64,000 nucleotides of DNA from Bordetella sp. BOR01 (GTDB taxonomy: Bacteria; Pseudomonadota; Gammaproteobacteria; Burkholderiales; Burkholderiaceae_B), in contig NZ_JAHUWT010000007.1 of NCBI RefSeq assembly GCF_019218885.1, positions 1 through 64,000 of the forward strand, in the 5' to 3' direction. The position numbers and the translations under genes are program-made. Shown here in pieces: positions 43,818 through 53,744 of this stretch; position 1 is the stretch's first letter; each line of letters begins with the position of its first letter. The notes under the pieces were generated by a model. That model had not been told where the DNA came from. It made no database searches and worked only from the letters and a program-made list of their open reading frames with translations.

Positions 43818-44825
43818 CTATACCAGCCGCCGTGTCACAGGGTGGCGGCGCAGCAGCCAACTGCTGGCCGCCGACAGGCCGAACACTGTCGCGGCCAGCA
43901 GGGGCACATTCCAGGCCGCGCCAGGCCCCGCATGGGCACCGGCGCGATCGGCCAGATCCAGGAATAGCGGGTGGATCAGGTATACGCCGAACGTCAGCGG
44001 CGCCAATGTCGAAAGCGGTGGCACGCGCGCCGTGTTCATGATCCACTGGAACGCGGCCAGCGACATGAACGGCACCGTGATGCTGAAATAATCGTAGAAG
44101 TACAGGTTCAGGTTGCCGGCCTCGGACAGTGTCGACACCCCCCATGCGGTCGCCAGCACGCTGATGGCCAGTACCAGGCCGGGGCGTGGCACGCGCAGCT
44201 CGCCCTCGTAGATCATGCGCCCGGCCACGAAGTAGCCCAGGTAGGGCAAGAACCAGGTCAGGAAAAAGCCCTGGCCTGCATTCAGCGCCTGGCGATACAG
44301 CGCATCCAGGATGGCGACCCCCAGGATGCCGACCACCCACAAGCGGCGGGCTGCCGGCGTGCTGCGCTGGTAAAGCGCGCGCACCAGCGGGGCGAACAAG
44401 TACAGCCCCACGATCATGTACAGGTACCATAGGTGGTAATAGGGCGCGCCTTCAACGACCTTGCGAGGCCAGAACGACAAATCGATGCGGCCATCGTCCC
44501 ACCAGTCGAGCAGGCTGCGCCAGCACAGGTAGAACAAGGTCCAGAACACCAGTGGCGCGCAGATGCGCGTGGCGCGCCGCAGGTAGAAGCGCCGCGCATC
44601 TTGCGGCCGGTCGCCGTCGAGCAGCAGGGCGCCGCTGACCATCACGAATACCGGCACGCACCACCGCACGGCCGAGTCGTACAGGTTGGCCGCCAGCCAG
44701 TCGCCACTACCGTAGGCGCCCGCATCCGAGACGGCCTGGGCTGCGCTGTGCAGCAGCACCACGGCTAACGCGGCGAGCCAGCGTGCGGCGTCAAGTCGAT
44801 CAAGGCGGTCTGGGCTGAGGGGCAT
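43818..44825 (-). CDS. Membrane acyltransferase (acyltransferase 3/WecH-like)
   Basis: A 335-residue integral membrane protein with about ten helices. It opens RLDRLDAARWLAALAVVLLHSAA, the acyltransferase-3 start with the conserved His, and has PVFVMVSGALLL, the usual second segment. Such proteins O-acetylate surface glycans. No polysaccharide genes are adjacent, so the target is unknown. The flanking gaps (43674-43817 and 44826-45003) show no genes. Confidence 0.85.
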   Translation of the reverse strand: MPLSPDRLDRLDAARWLAALAVVLLHSAAQAVSDAGAYGSGDWLAANLYDSAVRWCVPVFVMVSGALLLDGDRPQDARRFYLRRATRICAPLVFWTLFYLCWRSLLDWWDDGRIDLSFWPRKVVEGAPYYHLWYLYMIVGLYLFAPLVRALYQRSTPAARRLWVVGILGVAILDALYRQALNAGQGFFLTWFLPYLGYFVAGRMIYEGELRVPRPGLVLAISVLATAWGVSTLSEAGNLNLYFYDYFSITVPFMSLAAFQWIMNTARVPPLSTLAPLTFGVYLIHPLFLDLADRAGAHAGPGAAWNVPLLAATVFGLSAASSWLLRRHPVTRRLV

Positions 44826-45003
44826 GGCGTGTGCGGCGGTAGTTGCAGGAAAGTAGCCCTGCGGCCTGGTGGCCTTAGGGTCTTCCCTACCTTATCAGTG
44901 CCCGCCAGGAGCGATGTTTCGAACCGTTAACCCCGGCTTGCAAACGCAAGCATGCCCGCCGATGCGCACGGCACGGGGGCATTTTGTTGCAACTGGCGCG
45001 GCT

Positions 45004-45969
45004 TTATTGACGCTCCAGGCCCGCCTGTTCGACCAGCTTTTCGATCACCGGCTGCTCGTTGCGGATCTGCTGAGTCAGTTCTTGCGCGGTGCCCGAGCGC
45101 GGCTCGATGCCCATGTTCAGCAGCTTGTCGCGCACCTGCGGATCTTGCAGCGTGGTGGTCAGGGCTTGCTGCAAGGTGGCCAGCACGTCGGGCGGAGTAC
45201 CCTTCGGGGCCACGAAGCTGAACCAGGCGGTCAGGTCGAACGCCGGATAGCCTTGTTCGGCCAAGGTGGGCAGGTTGGGCAAGCTGGGCAGGCGGGTCTT
45301 GCTGGTGATGCCGAAGACTTTCAGCTTGCCTGCCTCGACTTGCGGCATGCCGGTGGCCACCATGTCGAAGAACAGGTCGACGTCGCCGTTGATCAAGGCC
45401 GGCAAGGCCTGCGTGGCGCCCTTGAAGGGCACGTGCAGCAAATCGATGCCGGCCTCTTGCTTGAACAGCTCGCCGGCCAGGTGCGAAGAAGTACCCGGCC
45501 CGAAGGTGGCGAAGGTCAGATTGCCGGGATGCTGCCTGGCCTGTGCCACGACGTCGGCGGTGCTCTTGAAGCCGTGCTTGTCGTTTGACAGCAGAATCAG
45601 CGGGCCGACGCCCACCATGCCGACCGGTGCATAGCTGTCCGGGTCGTACGGCAGCGATTTGTACAGGAAGCGGTTGGTGACCAGCGTGGAGTTGGTGGCC
45701 ATCAGCAGGGTGTAGCCATCGGGTTGTGCGCGGGCGACATAAGCGGCGCCGATGGTGGTGCCGGCTCCGGCCTTGTTTTCGACGATGATGCTCTGGTCCA
45801 GTGCTTTGCTCATGCGGTCGGCCAGGATGCGCGTCAGCACGTCGGTGGCGCCGCCGGCAGGAAACGGCGAAATGATGGTGATGGGCCGTTCGGGATAAGC
45901 GGCATGGGCCAGGCCGGCGCAGGCCGACAGGGCCGCGGCGGCCGCCAGTGTAGAAATGCGTTTGAACAT
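45004..45969 (-). CDS. Bug-family (TctC-type) periplasmic solute-binding protein
   Basis: A 321-residue extracytoplasmic binding protein with a signal peptide ending GLAHA, then YPERPITIISPFPAGGATDV, the hallmark start of mature Bug proteins, and ENKAGAGTTIGAAYVARAQPDGYTL. Bug proteins bind carboxylates or other small acids; most, like this one, have no transporter genes beside them. It is divergent from an IclR regulator that probably controls it. Confidence 0.93.
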   Translation of the reverse strand: MFKRISTLAAAAALSACAGLAHAAYPERPITIISPFPAGGATDVLTRILADRMSKALDQSIIVENKAGAGTTIGAAYVARAQPDGYTLLMATNSTLVTNRFLYKSLPYDPDSYAPVGMVGVGPLILLSNDKHGFKSTADVVAQARQHPGNLTFATFGPGTSSHLAGELFKQEAGIDLLHVPFKGATQALPALINGDVDLFFDMVATGMPQVEAGKLKVFGITSKTRLPSLPNLPTLAEQGYPAFDLTAWFSFVAPKGTPPDVLATLQQALTTTLQDPQVRDKLLNMGIEPRSGTAQELTQQIRNEQPVIEKLVEQAGLERQ

Positions 45970-46012
45970 GTTTTCCCCTGAGCAGTGGTGAAAAGAGGTG
46001 GTCGGCCTCTCG

Positions 46013-46035
46013 TAAATTCCGTAGAATGGAATTTA
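46013..46035. promoter_or_regulatory. Probable IclR operator in the Bug/iclR gap
   Basis: TAAATTCC and GGAATTTA form a perfect 8-bp inverted repeat around the 7-base spacer GTAGAAT. It lies 43 bases upstream of the iclR ATG and 43 upstream of the Bug start, centrally placed to control both divergent genes. Confidence 0.65.
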
Positions 46036-46077
46036 ATTTTGTTAAACGAAATAAACTATAAGAACGAAGCCGCCGCG

Positions 46078-46908
46078 ATGCAAGCCCCTTTCGATTCTTC
46101 TGATCCCGCTGCCGAGTTCGCGCAGCGCAGTGGCCCGGCCCGGCGCCGCCGCGGCGGCAGCCAGGGCCGGACCACGCCCGATTTCATCGTGGCGCTGGCG
46201 CGCGGGCTGGACGTCCTGCGCTGTTTCGGGCCGGGCGTCGCCACACTGGGCAACCAGGATCTGGCCGGCCTGACCGGCTTGCCCAAGCCCACCATCAGCC
46301 GCATCACCTATACCCTGACCGAACTGGGCTACTTGCGCTATCACCCCGACAGCGGCAAGTATTCGCCTGGCTACGCGGTGCTGGCCCTGGGGTTCGGGCT
46401 GCTGGCCGGGCTGGAAGTGCGCGAACTGGCCAAGGCATCGATGGCCCAGTTGGCCCGCGATACGGGCGGTGCGGTGGCATTGGGGGCGTTCGATGGCGAC
46501 GCCATGGTCTATGTCGAGGCCATTCATGGCTCGTCTGAGCTGTACTTGCGGCTACCCGTGGGGTACCGGGCCAGCCTGGACAGCGCCATGGGACGGGCCT
46601 ATTTGGCGGCGTTGCCGGAAACGCAGCGCGCGGCGCTGTTTGAGCGCCTGGGGCAGGGCGCCCCGGACTCGGCCATCGTGGCGCAAGCCCATGCCGACCT
46701 GCAAGCCTCTGGTTGCTGCTTTGCCCTGGGCGCCTGGCGTGCCGATATCAACGCGGTGGCCGTGCCCTTTCAGTCAGTGACCGGCGAAGGCCTGCTCGTC
46801 ATGAGCTGCGGGGGGCCGGCATCGCTGCTGCCCGCCTCGGTGCTGCGCGAGCGGGTGGCCCCGGCACTACGCGCCGCGGTACGGCAACTGTCGGGCAATC
46901 CTTCCTGA
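46078..46908 (+). CDS. IclR family transcriptional regulator
   Basis: A 276-residue regulator. The N-terminal winged helix (ALARGLDVLRCFGPGVATLG, then LTGLPKPTISRITYTLTELG) is followed by the IclR effector domain. The first 35 residues are low-complexity and Arg-rich. The ATG at 46078 is chosen since the upstream in-frame sequence runs through the operator. It likely controls the divergent Bug gene; the effector is unknown. Confidence 0.9.
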   Translation: MQAPFDSSDPAAEFAQRSGPARRRRGGSQGRTTPDFIVALARGLDVLRCFGPGVATLGNQDLAGLTGLPKPTISRITYTLTELGYLRYHPDSGKYSPGYAVLALGFGLLAGLEVRELAKASMAQLARDTGGAVALGAFDGDAMVYVEAIHGSSELYLRLPVGYRASLDSAMGRAYLAALPETQRAALFERLGQGAPDSAIVAQAHADLQASGCCFALGAWRADINAVAVPFQSVTGEGLLVMSCGGPASLLPASVLRERVAPALRAAVRQLSGNPS

Positions 46909-46988
46909 GTTCGCGGCAAAGCGGGCGGGACAGCGCGCATCATCTACAATTCACGGATCGAATTCATTCCCGCGCACGGAGCCCCCGT

Positions 46989-47255
46989 TTGGCCACTTCC
47001 CCGCAAACCGATCCGCAGCATGACGACCGCCCCTTGCCCCAGGATTTCGAAACGGCGTTGGCCGAGCTCGAAACGCTGGTCGCCGCCATGGAAGACGGAT
47101 CGCTGCCCCTTGAGCAATCGCTGGCAGCCTATCGGCGCGGCGTCGAGCTGACCCGCGTCTGCCAAGAGCGCCTGGCGCAAGCCGAGCAGCAGGTCAAGGT
47201 GCTGGAAGACGGTTTGCTGCGGCCGCTGGATCCTCGCGCGCTCGACGACGAATAA
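46989..47255 (+). CDS. xseB: Exodeoxyribonuclease VII small subunit
   Basis: An 88-residue XseB. DFETALAELETLVAAMEDGS and LPLEQSLAAYRRGVELTRVC are the family core. The start is a TTG at 46989 with GGAG 7 bases before it; no ATG fits the frame. It is first in the common xseB-ispA-dxs operon, with 4 bases before ispA. The large subunit gene is not in the window. Confidence 0.92.
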   Translation: MATSPQTDPQHDDRPLPQDFETALAELETLVAAMEDGSLPLEQSLAAYRRGVELTRVCQERLAQAEQQVKVLEDGLLRPLDPRALDDE

Positions 47256-47259
47256 CCGG

Positions 47260-48171
47260 ATGAAGCAACAACACCTTGCGTTCGCGGACTGGTTGCAGGG
47301 CCGCGCGCAGCACATCGAGTCCGTGCTGGACGAATGCCTGCCTGCCGCCGACGCATTGCCCGTGCGATTGCACGAGGCAATGCGCTATGCCGTGCTGGGC
47401 GGCGGCAAGCGCATTCGCGCCGCGCTGGTCTATGCGGCGGGCCAGGCCTGCCCCGTCAATGGCAGCGCAGCGGCCATCCAGGCCTCGATGGACCGCGCCG
47501 CCGCCGCCGTGGAATTGATCCACGCCTATTCGCTGATCCACGACGACCTGCCATGCATGGACGACGACACGCTGCGCCGTGGCCGTCCCACCACGCACGT
47601 GCAGTTCGACGAAGCCACCGCGATGCTGGCTGGCGATGCCCTGCAGCCGCTGGCCTTCGAACTGTTGGCCGACATGCCCATCGCACCGGCGTTGGTGGTG
47701 CAGGCCACGCAGGCGCTGGCCCGTGCGGCCGGCAGCCAGGGCATGGCGGGCGGGCAGGCCATCGATTTGCACAGCGTCGGCTACGCCTTGTCGCACGACG
47801 AGCTGCAAACCATGCACAGCATGAAAACCGGCGCCATGCTGGCATGCAGCGTCGCCCTGGGCGGCATCGTGTCCGGTGCCAGTTCCAGTACCCGGCAGGC
47901 GCTGGATGACTATGCCCAGGCCGTCGGCCTGGCATTCCAGGTGGTTGACGACATTCTCGACGTCACCGCCGATACCGCCAGCCTGGGCAAGACACCCGGC
48001 AAAGACGCGGCAGGCAACAAGCCCACCTATGTGTCGCTGCTGGGCCTGGACCAGGCCCGCGCGCTGGCCGAAGAGCTGCGCGTTGCCGCGCATGCGGCCC
48101 TGGCGCCACTGGGTGATTCCGGCTTGATGCTGGCTCGCCTGGCAGACTACATCGTACTCAGAGATCGTTGA
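47260..48171 (+). CDS. ispA: Farnesyl diphosphate synthase
   Basis: A 303-residue prenyl-transferase that makes farnesyl diphosphate. The first Asp-rich motif is DDLPCMDDD and the second [18 protein letters not shown] is the substrate-binding segment. It is the middle gene of xseB-ispA-dxs; dxs follows 8 bases after its stop. It feeds quinone side-chain and cell-wall lipid-carrier synthesis. Confidence 0.96.
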   Translation: MKQQHLAFADWLQGRAQHIESVLDECLPAADALPVRLHEAMRYAVLGGGKRIRAALVYAAGQACPVNGSAAAIQASMDRAAAAVELIHAYSLIHDDLPCMDDDTLRRGRPTTHVQFDEATAMLAGDALQPLAFELLADMPIAPALVVQATQALARAAGSQGMAGGQAIDLHSVGYALSHDELQTMHSMKTGAMLACSVALGGIVSGASSSTRQALDDYAQAVGLAFQVVDDILDVTADTASLGKTPGKDAAGNKPTYVSLLGLDQARALAEELRVAAHAALAPLGDSGLMLARLADYIVLRDR

Positions 48172-48179
48172 TACCAAGC

Positions 48180-50063
48180 ATGACGACAGACTTACTGGAC
48201 CGTATCCACACGCCGGCCGACCTGCGCCAACTGGATCGCCGCGAGCTCAAGGTGCTGGCCGAAGAGCTGCGCGGCTTCGTGCTGGAATCCGTATCCAGGA
48301 CGGGCGGCCACTTGTCGTCCAACCTGGGCACGATCGAGCTCACCCTGGCGTTGCATAGCGTGTTCGACACACCGCATGATCGCATCGTCTGGGATGTCGG
48401 CCACCAGTCGTATCCGCACAAGATCCTGACCGGCCGCCGTGCCGGCATGGCCCACCTGCGCCAGGAAGGCGGCATCTCGGGCTTTCCCAGGCGCAGCGAG
48501 TCCGAATACGACGCCTTCGGCACGGCGCATTCGTCGACCTCGATCTCGGCCGCGCTGGGCATGGCGGTCGCATCGCGCAATGCTGGCGTGCAGCGCCAGC
48601 ACATCGCGGTCATCGGCGATGGCGCCATGTCGGCGGGCATGGCGTTCGAGGCCATGAACAACGCCGGCGTCACGCCGGATATCAATCTGCTGGTGGTGCT
48701 CAACGACAACGACATGTCGATTTCGCCGCCCGTGGGGGCCTTGAACCGCTACCTGGCCCGCCTGATGTCCGGGCGCTTCTACGCCACGGCCAAGAACGTG
48801 GGCCGGGCCATGCTGCAGCATGTGCCCCCGGTGCTCGAGCTGGCGCGCCGTTTCGAAGAGCACGCCAAGGGCATGGTCACGCCGGCCACCCTGTTCGAAG
48901 AGTTCGGCTTCAATTATGTCGGCCCGATCGACGGCCATGACCTCGACGCCCTGGTGCCCACCCTGCAGAACCTGAAGGCCCTGCAAGGCCTGCAGTTCCT
49001 GCACGTGGTGACGCGCAAGGGGCAGGGCTACAAGCTGGCCGAGGCCGATCCCGTGCTGTATCACGGGCCGGGCAAGTTCGACCCGGCCATCGGTATCCAG
49101 CAGGCCAAGCCGTCCACGCGCAAGACCTTCACGCAAGTGTTCGGCCAATGGCTGTGCGATATGGCCGAGCACGACGAGCGCCTGGTGGGCATCACCCCGG
49201 CCATGCGCGAAGGCAGCGGCCTGGTTGAATTCGAGCAGCGCTTCCCGCGCCGCTACTTCGACGTGGGCATCGCCGAACAGCATGCCGTGACCTTTGCCGC
49301 GGGCCTGGCCTGCGAGGCCCAGAAGCCGGTGGTGGCCATTTATTCCACCTTCCTGCAGCGCGGCTACGACCAGCTCATTCATGACGTGGCGCTGCAAAAC
49401 CTGGATGTCACGTTCGCGTTGGATCGTGCCGGCCTGGTCGGCGCCGACGGCGCCACGCACGCCGGCAACTACGACATCGCCTTCCTGCGCTGCGTGCCCA
49501 ACATGGTGGTGGCCACGCCTTCAGACGAAAACGAGGCGCGCTTGCTGCTGTCGACCTGTTATGAACATCCCGGCCCGGCCTCGGTGCGCTATCCGCGCGG
49601 CGCCGGCCGTGGTGCCGAAGTATCGCCAGGCCTGGATACCGTATCCGTGGGCAAGGGCGTAGTCCGGCGGCAAGGCCGCGGCATTGCCATTCTGGCGTTT
49701 GGCACCTTGGTGCAGGCGGCTCTGGGCGCGGCTGAAGCATTGGACGCCACGGTGGCCGATATGCGCTTCGTCAAGCCCATCGACCGCGAACTGATCCTCG
49801 AACTGGCTGCCGGCCACGAGGCCATCGTCACCCTCGAAGAAGCCGCCATTATGGGCGGGGCGGGCAGCGCGGTGACCGAAGTGCTGCACCAGGAAGGCCT
49901 CGGCGTGCCGGTGCTGCAATTGGGCCTGCCCGACCGCTTCATCGACCATGGCGAGCAGTCTGCCCTGTTGGCCGGGGTGGGGCTGGATGCGGCAGGTATC
50001 GAGCGTTCGATCCGTGCCCGCTTTGAAAAGCAGCGCCGCCCGGCTGCTGCGCAGGCCAAATAG
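48180..50063 (+). CDS. dxs: 1-deoxy-D-xylulose-5-phosphate synthase
   Basis: A 627-residue thiamine-diphosphate enzyme that opens the non-mevalonate isoprenoid pathway. [16 protein letters not shown], the TPP motif beginning [18 protein letters not shown], and [17 protein letters not shown] are typical. The ATG at 48180 gives the standard MTTDLLDRI start; a TTG 12 bases upstream overlaps ispA. Confidence 0.97.
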   Translation: MTTDLLDRIHTPADLRQLDRRELKVLAEELRGFVLESVSRTGGHLSSNLGTIELTLALHSVFDTPHDRIVWDVGHQSYPHKILTGRRAGMAHLRQEGGISGFPRRSESEYDAFGTAHSSTSISAALGMAVASRNAGVQRQHIAVIGDGAMSAGMAFEAMNNAGVTPDINLLVVLNDNDMSISPPVGALNRYLARLMSGRFYATAKNVGRAMLQHVPPVLELARRFEEHAKGMVTPATLFEEFGFNYVGPIDGHDLDALVPTLQNLKALQGLQFLHVVTRKGQGYKLAEADPVLYHGPGKFDPAIGIQQAKPSTRKTFTQVFGQWLCDMAEHDERLVGITPAMREGSGLVEFEQRFPRRYFDVGIAEQHAVTFAAGLACEAQKPVVAIYSTFLQRGYDQLIHDVALQNLDVTFALDRAGLVGADGATHAGNYDIAFLRCVPNMVVATPSDENEARLLLSTCYEHPGPASVRYPRGAGRGAEVSPGLDTVSVGKGVVRRQGRGIAILAFGTLVQAALGAAEALDATVADMRFVKPIDRELILELAAGHEAIVTLEEAAIMGGAGSAVTEVLHQEGLGVPVLQLGLPDRFIDHGEQSALLAGVGLDAAGIERSIRARFEKQRRPAAAQAK

Positions 50064-50084
50064 GGGGCGAAGCCGAATTACCAA

Positions 50085-50096
50085 CCTACTAGTAGG
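50085..50096. promoter_or_regulatory. 12-bp palindrome between dxs and folE2
   Basis: CCTACTAGTAGG is a perfect palindrome of the type bound by TetR-family dimers. It lies 22 bases after the dxs stop and 105 bases before the folE2 ATG; a TAATAAT -10-like element is at 50130-50136. No regulator gene is nearby. Confidence 0.45.
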
Positions 50097-50201
50097 AGGG
50101 TTTTCCACACCTTCGGCCTGGCTTTTCGGTAATAATGGCTCCGCTAACATATTTCAGGGCAACAGCGATTCTCATTCCTTTCCGCCCTGACAGGTAACCC
50201 T

Positions 50202-50999
50202 ATGAATTCTCCGATCGATCCCGCCCTGGTCATGCCCGATGTCCAAAGCTCGGCTGATACGCGGCACATCCCGATTCAGCGCGTAGGCATCCGTGGCGTG
50301 CGGCACCCCATGCTGGTGGCGGACGCCAACGGCGCGCCACAGCCCACCGTGGCCACCTGGACCCTGACGGTGGCCCTGCCCGCCGAAGAAAAGGGCACGC
50401 ACATGTCGCGATTCATGGCGCTGCTCGAAAAATACCGCAGCGTGCCCATGACGCCGGCCCTGTTTGCGGCCATGGCGCGCGACATGCTGCCGTTGCTGCA
50501 TGCCGAGCGCGGTGATATCACGGCGGCTTTCCCGTACTTCATCAACAAGTCGGCACCGGTGTCGGGCGTGCAAAGCCTGCTCGACTACGAAGTGCAGTGG
50601 GTAGCCCGTGCAGCCGGCGACCAGGTCGAATTCGAGCTGGTCGTGCAGGTGCCTGTTACCAGCCTGTGCCCGTGTTCCAAGGCAATTTCCGAATATGGCG
50701 CGCACAACCAGCGTTCGCATGTCACCGTCTCGGCCGTGTTGAACGGCGACGTGGCCATGGACCGCATCATCCGGTTGGTCGAGGACGAGGCTTCGTGCGA
50801 ACTGTGGGGCCTGCTCAAGCGCCCCGACGAGAAATTCGTCACCGAGCGCGCCTACGACAACCCCAAGTTCGTGGAAGACCTGGTGCGCGACGTGGCTGCC
50901 CGGCTGGCGGCGCATCCCGGCGTGGCGCGCTATCGCGTCGAGGCCGAGAACTTCGAGTCCATCCATAACCATTCCGCGTACGCCGTCGTCGAGGGCTGA
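50202..50999 (+). CDS. folE2: GTP cyclohydrolase FolE2 (type IB)
   Basis: A 265-residue FolE2, the metal-flexible enzyme that makes dihydroneopterin triphosphate for folate. [24 protein letters not shown] contains the metal-binding Cys and the usual CPCSK signature; [16 protein letters not shown] is the conserved C-terminal block. No folE1 is in the window. Its stop lies 8 bases before the DUF817 gene. Confidence 0.96.
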   Translation: MNSPIDPALVMPDVQSSADTRHIPIQRVGIRGVRHPMLVADANGAPQPTVATWTLTVALPAEEKGTHMSRFMALLEKYRSVPMTPALFAAMARDMLPLLHAERGDITAAFPYFINKSAPVSGVQSLLDYEVQWVARAAGDQVEFELVVQVPVTSLCPCSKAISEYGAHNQRSHVTVSAVLNGDVAMDRIIRLVEDEASCELWGLLKRPDEKFVTERAYDNPKFVEDLVRDVAARLAAHPGVARYRVEAENFESIHNHSAYAVVEG

Positions 51000-51007
51000 A
51001 CGCGGCC

Positions 51008-51922
51008 ATGGCGCCGGCTCCGGCGGCCCGCGACTGGCCGCTGATCGCGCGGCTCGAGGGCTGGGAATCCCGGCTGGCCTTGCGGCTGGCCGGGCGTGGC
51101 CGCGTGGCGGCGGCGCTGTACGAGTTCTTTCGCTTTGGTGTGAAACAGGCCTGGGCCTGCCTGTTCGGCGGCCTGATGTGCGCGCTGCTGCTGGCCACGC
51201 ACTGGTGGTATCCACCTGGCGCCGCGCTGGCGCGCTATGATTTCCTGACGCTGGCGGCCCTGGCCGTCCAGGCGCTGCTGCTGGCCTTGCGCATGGAAAC
51301 CTGGGCGGAAGCCCGGGTCATCTTGATGTTCCATGTGGTGGGTACGGCCATGGAGCTCTTCAAGACCTCGGTCGGCTCCTGGATCTACCCCGAGGCCAGC
51401 GTGCTGCGCCTGGGCGGCGTGCCGCTCTTCACGGGTTTCATGTATGCCGCCGTGGGCAGCTATCTGGCGCGCGTCTGGCGGCTGTTCGACTTCCGCTTCA
51501 CGGCGCACCCCCCGCTGGGCGCCACATTGGCCTTGTCGGCGCTGATCTACGCGAATTTCTTCACTCACCATTACGTGGTCGACCTGCGCGTGGCGCTGTT
51601 CGTGCTGACCGCCATATTATTTGCCCGCACCTGGGTGCACTACCGCATCTGGCAGGTGCACCGGCGCATGCCGCTGCTGCTGGGCTTCGTGCTGGTGGCG
51701 CTGTTCATCTGGTTTGCCGAGAATATCGGCACCTTCGCGCATGCCTGGCGCTACCCCAACCAGCAGCACGGCTGGGATTGGGTCTCGCCGGCCAAGCTGG
51801 GATCGTGGTTCCTGCTCATGATCATCAGCTACGTGATGGTCAGCGTGGTAAACCGGCCCAGGGCGCCGGGTGGGGCGCCCCAGGTGGCCGTAGCTTGCGC
51901 AATGGCGCAAGATCAGCGATAA
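51008..51922 (+). CDS. DUF817 family membrane protein
   Basis: A 304-residue protein with about eight hydrophobic helices, matching the DUF817 family of unknown function. YEFFRFGVKQAWACLFGG, EARVILMFHVVGTAMELFKT and ENIGTFAHAWRYP are its distinctive segments. It starts 8 bases after folE2 and is probably cotranscribed. Nothing in the sequence indicates its activity. Confidence 0.8.
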   Translation: MAPAPAARDWPLIARLEGWESRLALRLAGRGRVAAALYEFFRFGVKQAWACLFGGLMCALLLATHWWYPPGAALARYDFLTLAALAVQALLLALRMETWAEARVILMFHVVGTAMELFKTSVGSWIYPEASVLRLGGVPLFTGFMYAAVGSYLARVWRLFDFRFTAHPPLGATLALSALIYANFFTHHYVVDLRVALFVLTAILFARTWVHYRIWQVHRRMPLLLGFVLVALFIWFAENIGTFAHAWRYPNQQHGWDWVSPAKLGSWFLLMIISYVMVSVVNRPRAPGGAPQVAVACAMAQDQR

Positions 51923-51979
51923 TCGTGGGCTTTCTTTGCTCGATCGCCCTATTTGTGGGGTGGCGGGCTGCCCCTTGCG

Positions 51980-51994
51980 GGCTATCCGGTAGCC
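51980..51994 (+). other. Hairpin with CCG loop in the rpsF leader
   Basis: GGCTA-TCCGG-TAGCC forms a small stem with CCG in the loop, 59 bases before the rpsF ATG. Leaders of rpsF operons often carry an S6:S18-binding structure with an exposed CCG used for autoregulation. This hairpin is a candidate, but the full motif was not recognised. Confidence 0.3.
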
Positions 51995-52052
51995 AGGCGG
52001 CGAGCCAGGCGTTCGGGTTTGCCGCGCAAGACATCCTCAAGGAGTTTTACCC

Positions 52053-52457
52053 ATGCGTCACTACGAAGTAGTGTTCATTGTCCATCCGGACCAAAGCGAG
52101 CAAGTGCCCGCCATGGTCGAGCGCTACCAGGCGCTCGTTACCGGCCAAAGCGGTACGGTGCACCGACTGGAAGACTGGGGCCGCCGCCAACTGGCCTATC
52201 CCATCCAGAAGCTGGTGAAGGCGCATTACGTTTGCATGAACATCGAGTGCGGCCAAGCCACGCTCGACGAACTCGAGCATTCGTTCCGCTACAACGATGC
52301 TGTCCTGCGCCACCTGGTCATCAAGACCAAGAAGGCTCAGACCACGCCCTCGATCATGATGAAGTCGGTCGAGCGCGAAGAGGCCCGCAAGGCCAGCACG
52401 GAAGCGACTGCACCGGCCCAGGCCCCGGCTCCGGCCCAGGCCCAGGCCCAGGCCTAA
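52053..52457 (+). CDS. rpsF: 30S ribosomal protein S6
   Basis: A 134-residue S6, starting [40 protein letters not shown] is the conserved middle. The last ~20 residues are an Ala/Pro/Gln-rich tail encoded by GCCCAG hexamer repeats. AAGGAG lies before the ATG. First gene of the rpsF-priB-rpsR-rplI operon. Confidence 0.98.
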   Translation: MRHYEVVFIVHPDQSEQVPAMVERYQALVTGQSGTVHRLEDWGRRQLAYPIQKLVKAHYVCMNIECGQATLDELEHSFRYNDAVLRHLVIKTKKAQTTPSIMMKSVEREEARKASTEATAPAQAPAPAQAQAQA

Positions 52458-52497
52458 GTAACCCGGCAATACTGTTTCACCACCACGCACCGGCCGG

Positions 52498-52821
52498 ATG
52501 AACACCCTGGAACTCAGCGCCCGCGTTCTCGAATGCGAGCCTCTGCGCCATACTCCCGCCGGCGTGCCAGCGCTGGAAATGCTGCTGGCCCACGAATCGG
52601 AAATCGTCGAAGCAGGGCATCCGCGCCGCGTCGAACTCACGATTACCGCCGTGGCCCTGGGCGATCTGGCACAACTGCTGGCCGGCACCCCGCTGGGGAC
52701 CGAACTGCAGGTGCAGGGCTTTCTGGCCGCTGCCCGCAAAGATTCGGTAAAGGTCAAGCTGCACTTGCAGCTTGCCCGCAAAGTCGGCGGCAGTGCAGGG
52801 CGCGATCCGTTGGTGGGATGA
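52498..52821 (+). CDS. priB: Primosomal replication protein N
   Basis: A 107-residue OB-fold protein that binds single-stranded DNA and helps PriA restart stalled forks. [20 protein letters not shown] and [17 protein letters not shown] are typical of beta-proteobacterial PriB. It occupies its normal place between rpsF and rpsR. Confidence 0.95.
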   Translation: MNTLELSARVLECEPLRHTPAGVPALEMLLAHESEIVEAGHPRRVELTITAVALGDLAQLLAGTPLGTELQVQGFLAAARKDSVKVKLHLQLARKVGGSAGRDPLVG

Positions 52822-52897
52822 CAGGCTAACCGGAACCAGACACAGATTACGGGCCAGCGGCATAAAGCCCCGACCCGACTAGACTAAGAGGCACATC

Positions 52898-53170
52898 ATG
52901 GCTTTCTTCGGAAAACGCAAAGAGAAACGTAAATTCACGCAGCAGAACCCGCTGTTCAAGCGTCGCAAGTTCTGCCGCTTCACCGCCGCCGGCGTCGACG
53001 AGATCGACTACAAGGATCTCGATACCCTGCGCGATTTCGTGCAAGAAAATGGCAAGATCATCCCGGCCCGTCTGACCGGCACCAAGGCACACTACCAGCG
53101 TCAGCTGGACACCGCCATCAAGCGCGCCCGCTTCCTGGCCCTGTTGCCTTACACCGACAACCACAACTGA
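52898..53170 (+). CDS. rpsR: 30S ribosomal protein S18
   Basis: A 90-residue S18: [20 protein letters not shown] near the N terminus and [20 protein letters not shown], the invariant C-terminal part. It binds S6 on the platform of the 30S subunit. Third gene of the operon; rplI follows 15 bases later. Confidence 0.98.
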   Translation: MAFFGKRKEKRKFTQQNPLFKRRKFCRFTAAGVDEIDYKDLDTLRDFVQENGKIIPARLTGTKAHYQRQLDTAIKRARFLALLPYTDNHN

Positions 53171-53185
53171 TCCGGGGTTACTGAA

Positions 53186-53641
53186 ATGCAAGTCATCCTG
53201 CTCGAAAAAGTCGTCAACCTGGGCAACCTGGGCGAAATCGTCCGGGTGCGCGATGGTTACGCCCGCAACTTCCTGATTCCCCAGAAAAAGGCCCGTCGTG
53301 CCACTGACGCCGCCCTGAAGGAATTCGAAGCCCGCCGTGCCGAACTGGAAAAAGTCCAGGCTGAGAAGCTGGCCGCCGCTGAAGCGCTGGGCGGCCGCCT
53401 GGCCGGCTACCAGCTCAAGGTCCAGCAAAAGGCCGGTGTCGATGGCCGCTTGTTCGGTTCCGTCACCAATGGCGACGTGGCCGAAGGCCTGAAGAAGGCC
53501 GGCTTCGAAGCCGTTGAAAAGGGCCAGGTTCGCCTGCCCAACGGCCCGCTGAAAGCCGTGGGAGAATATCCCATCCAGGTCGCGCTGCACGCCGACGTGA
53601 CGGTGGACGTAACCGTCGTGGTCGAAGGCGACCTCGCCTAA
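53186..53641 (+). CDS. rplI: 50S ribosomal protein L9
   Basis: A 151-residue L9: [20 protein letters not shown] and the [13 protein letters not shown] segment form the N domain, joined by the long Ala/Glu helix to the C domain with [16 protein letters not shown]. Last gene of the ribosomal operon; a strong terminator follows. Confidence 0.98.
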   Translation: MQVILLEKVVNLGNLGEIVRVRDGYARNFLIPQKKARRATDAALKEFEARRAELEKVQAEKLAAAEALGGRLAGYQLKVQQKAGVDGRLFGSVTNGDVAEGLKKAGFEAVEKGQVRLPNGPLKAVGEYPIQVALHADVTVDVTVVVEGDLA

Positions 53642-53662
53642 GTACCCGCGTTTACGCCAAGC

Positions 53663-53692
53663 AAAAAAGCCGGCGACCGTGCCGGCTTTTTT
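53663..53692 (+). terminator. Terminator of the rpsF-rplI operon
   Basis: AAAAAAGCCGGC pairs perfectly with GCCGGCTTTTTT across a 6-base loop, 21 bases after the rplI stop. The symmetric A/T runs could let it act in both directions. Confidence 0.95.
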
Positions 53693-53744
53693 GTTTATTG
53701 CGGCCCATCCGCAGCCCATCTGTACTCAGCCTTCGGGGATACTC

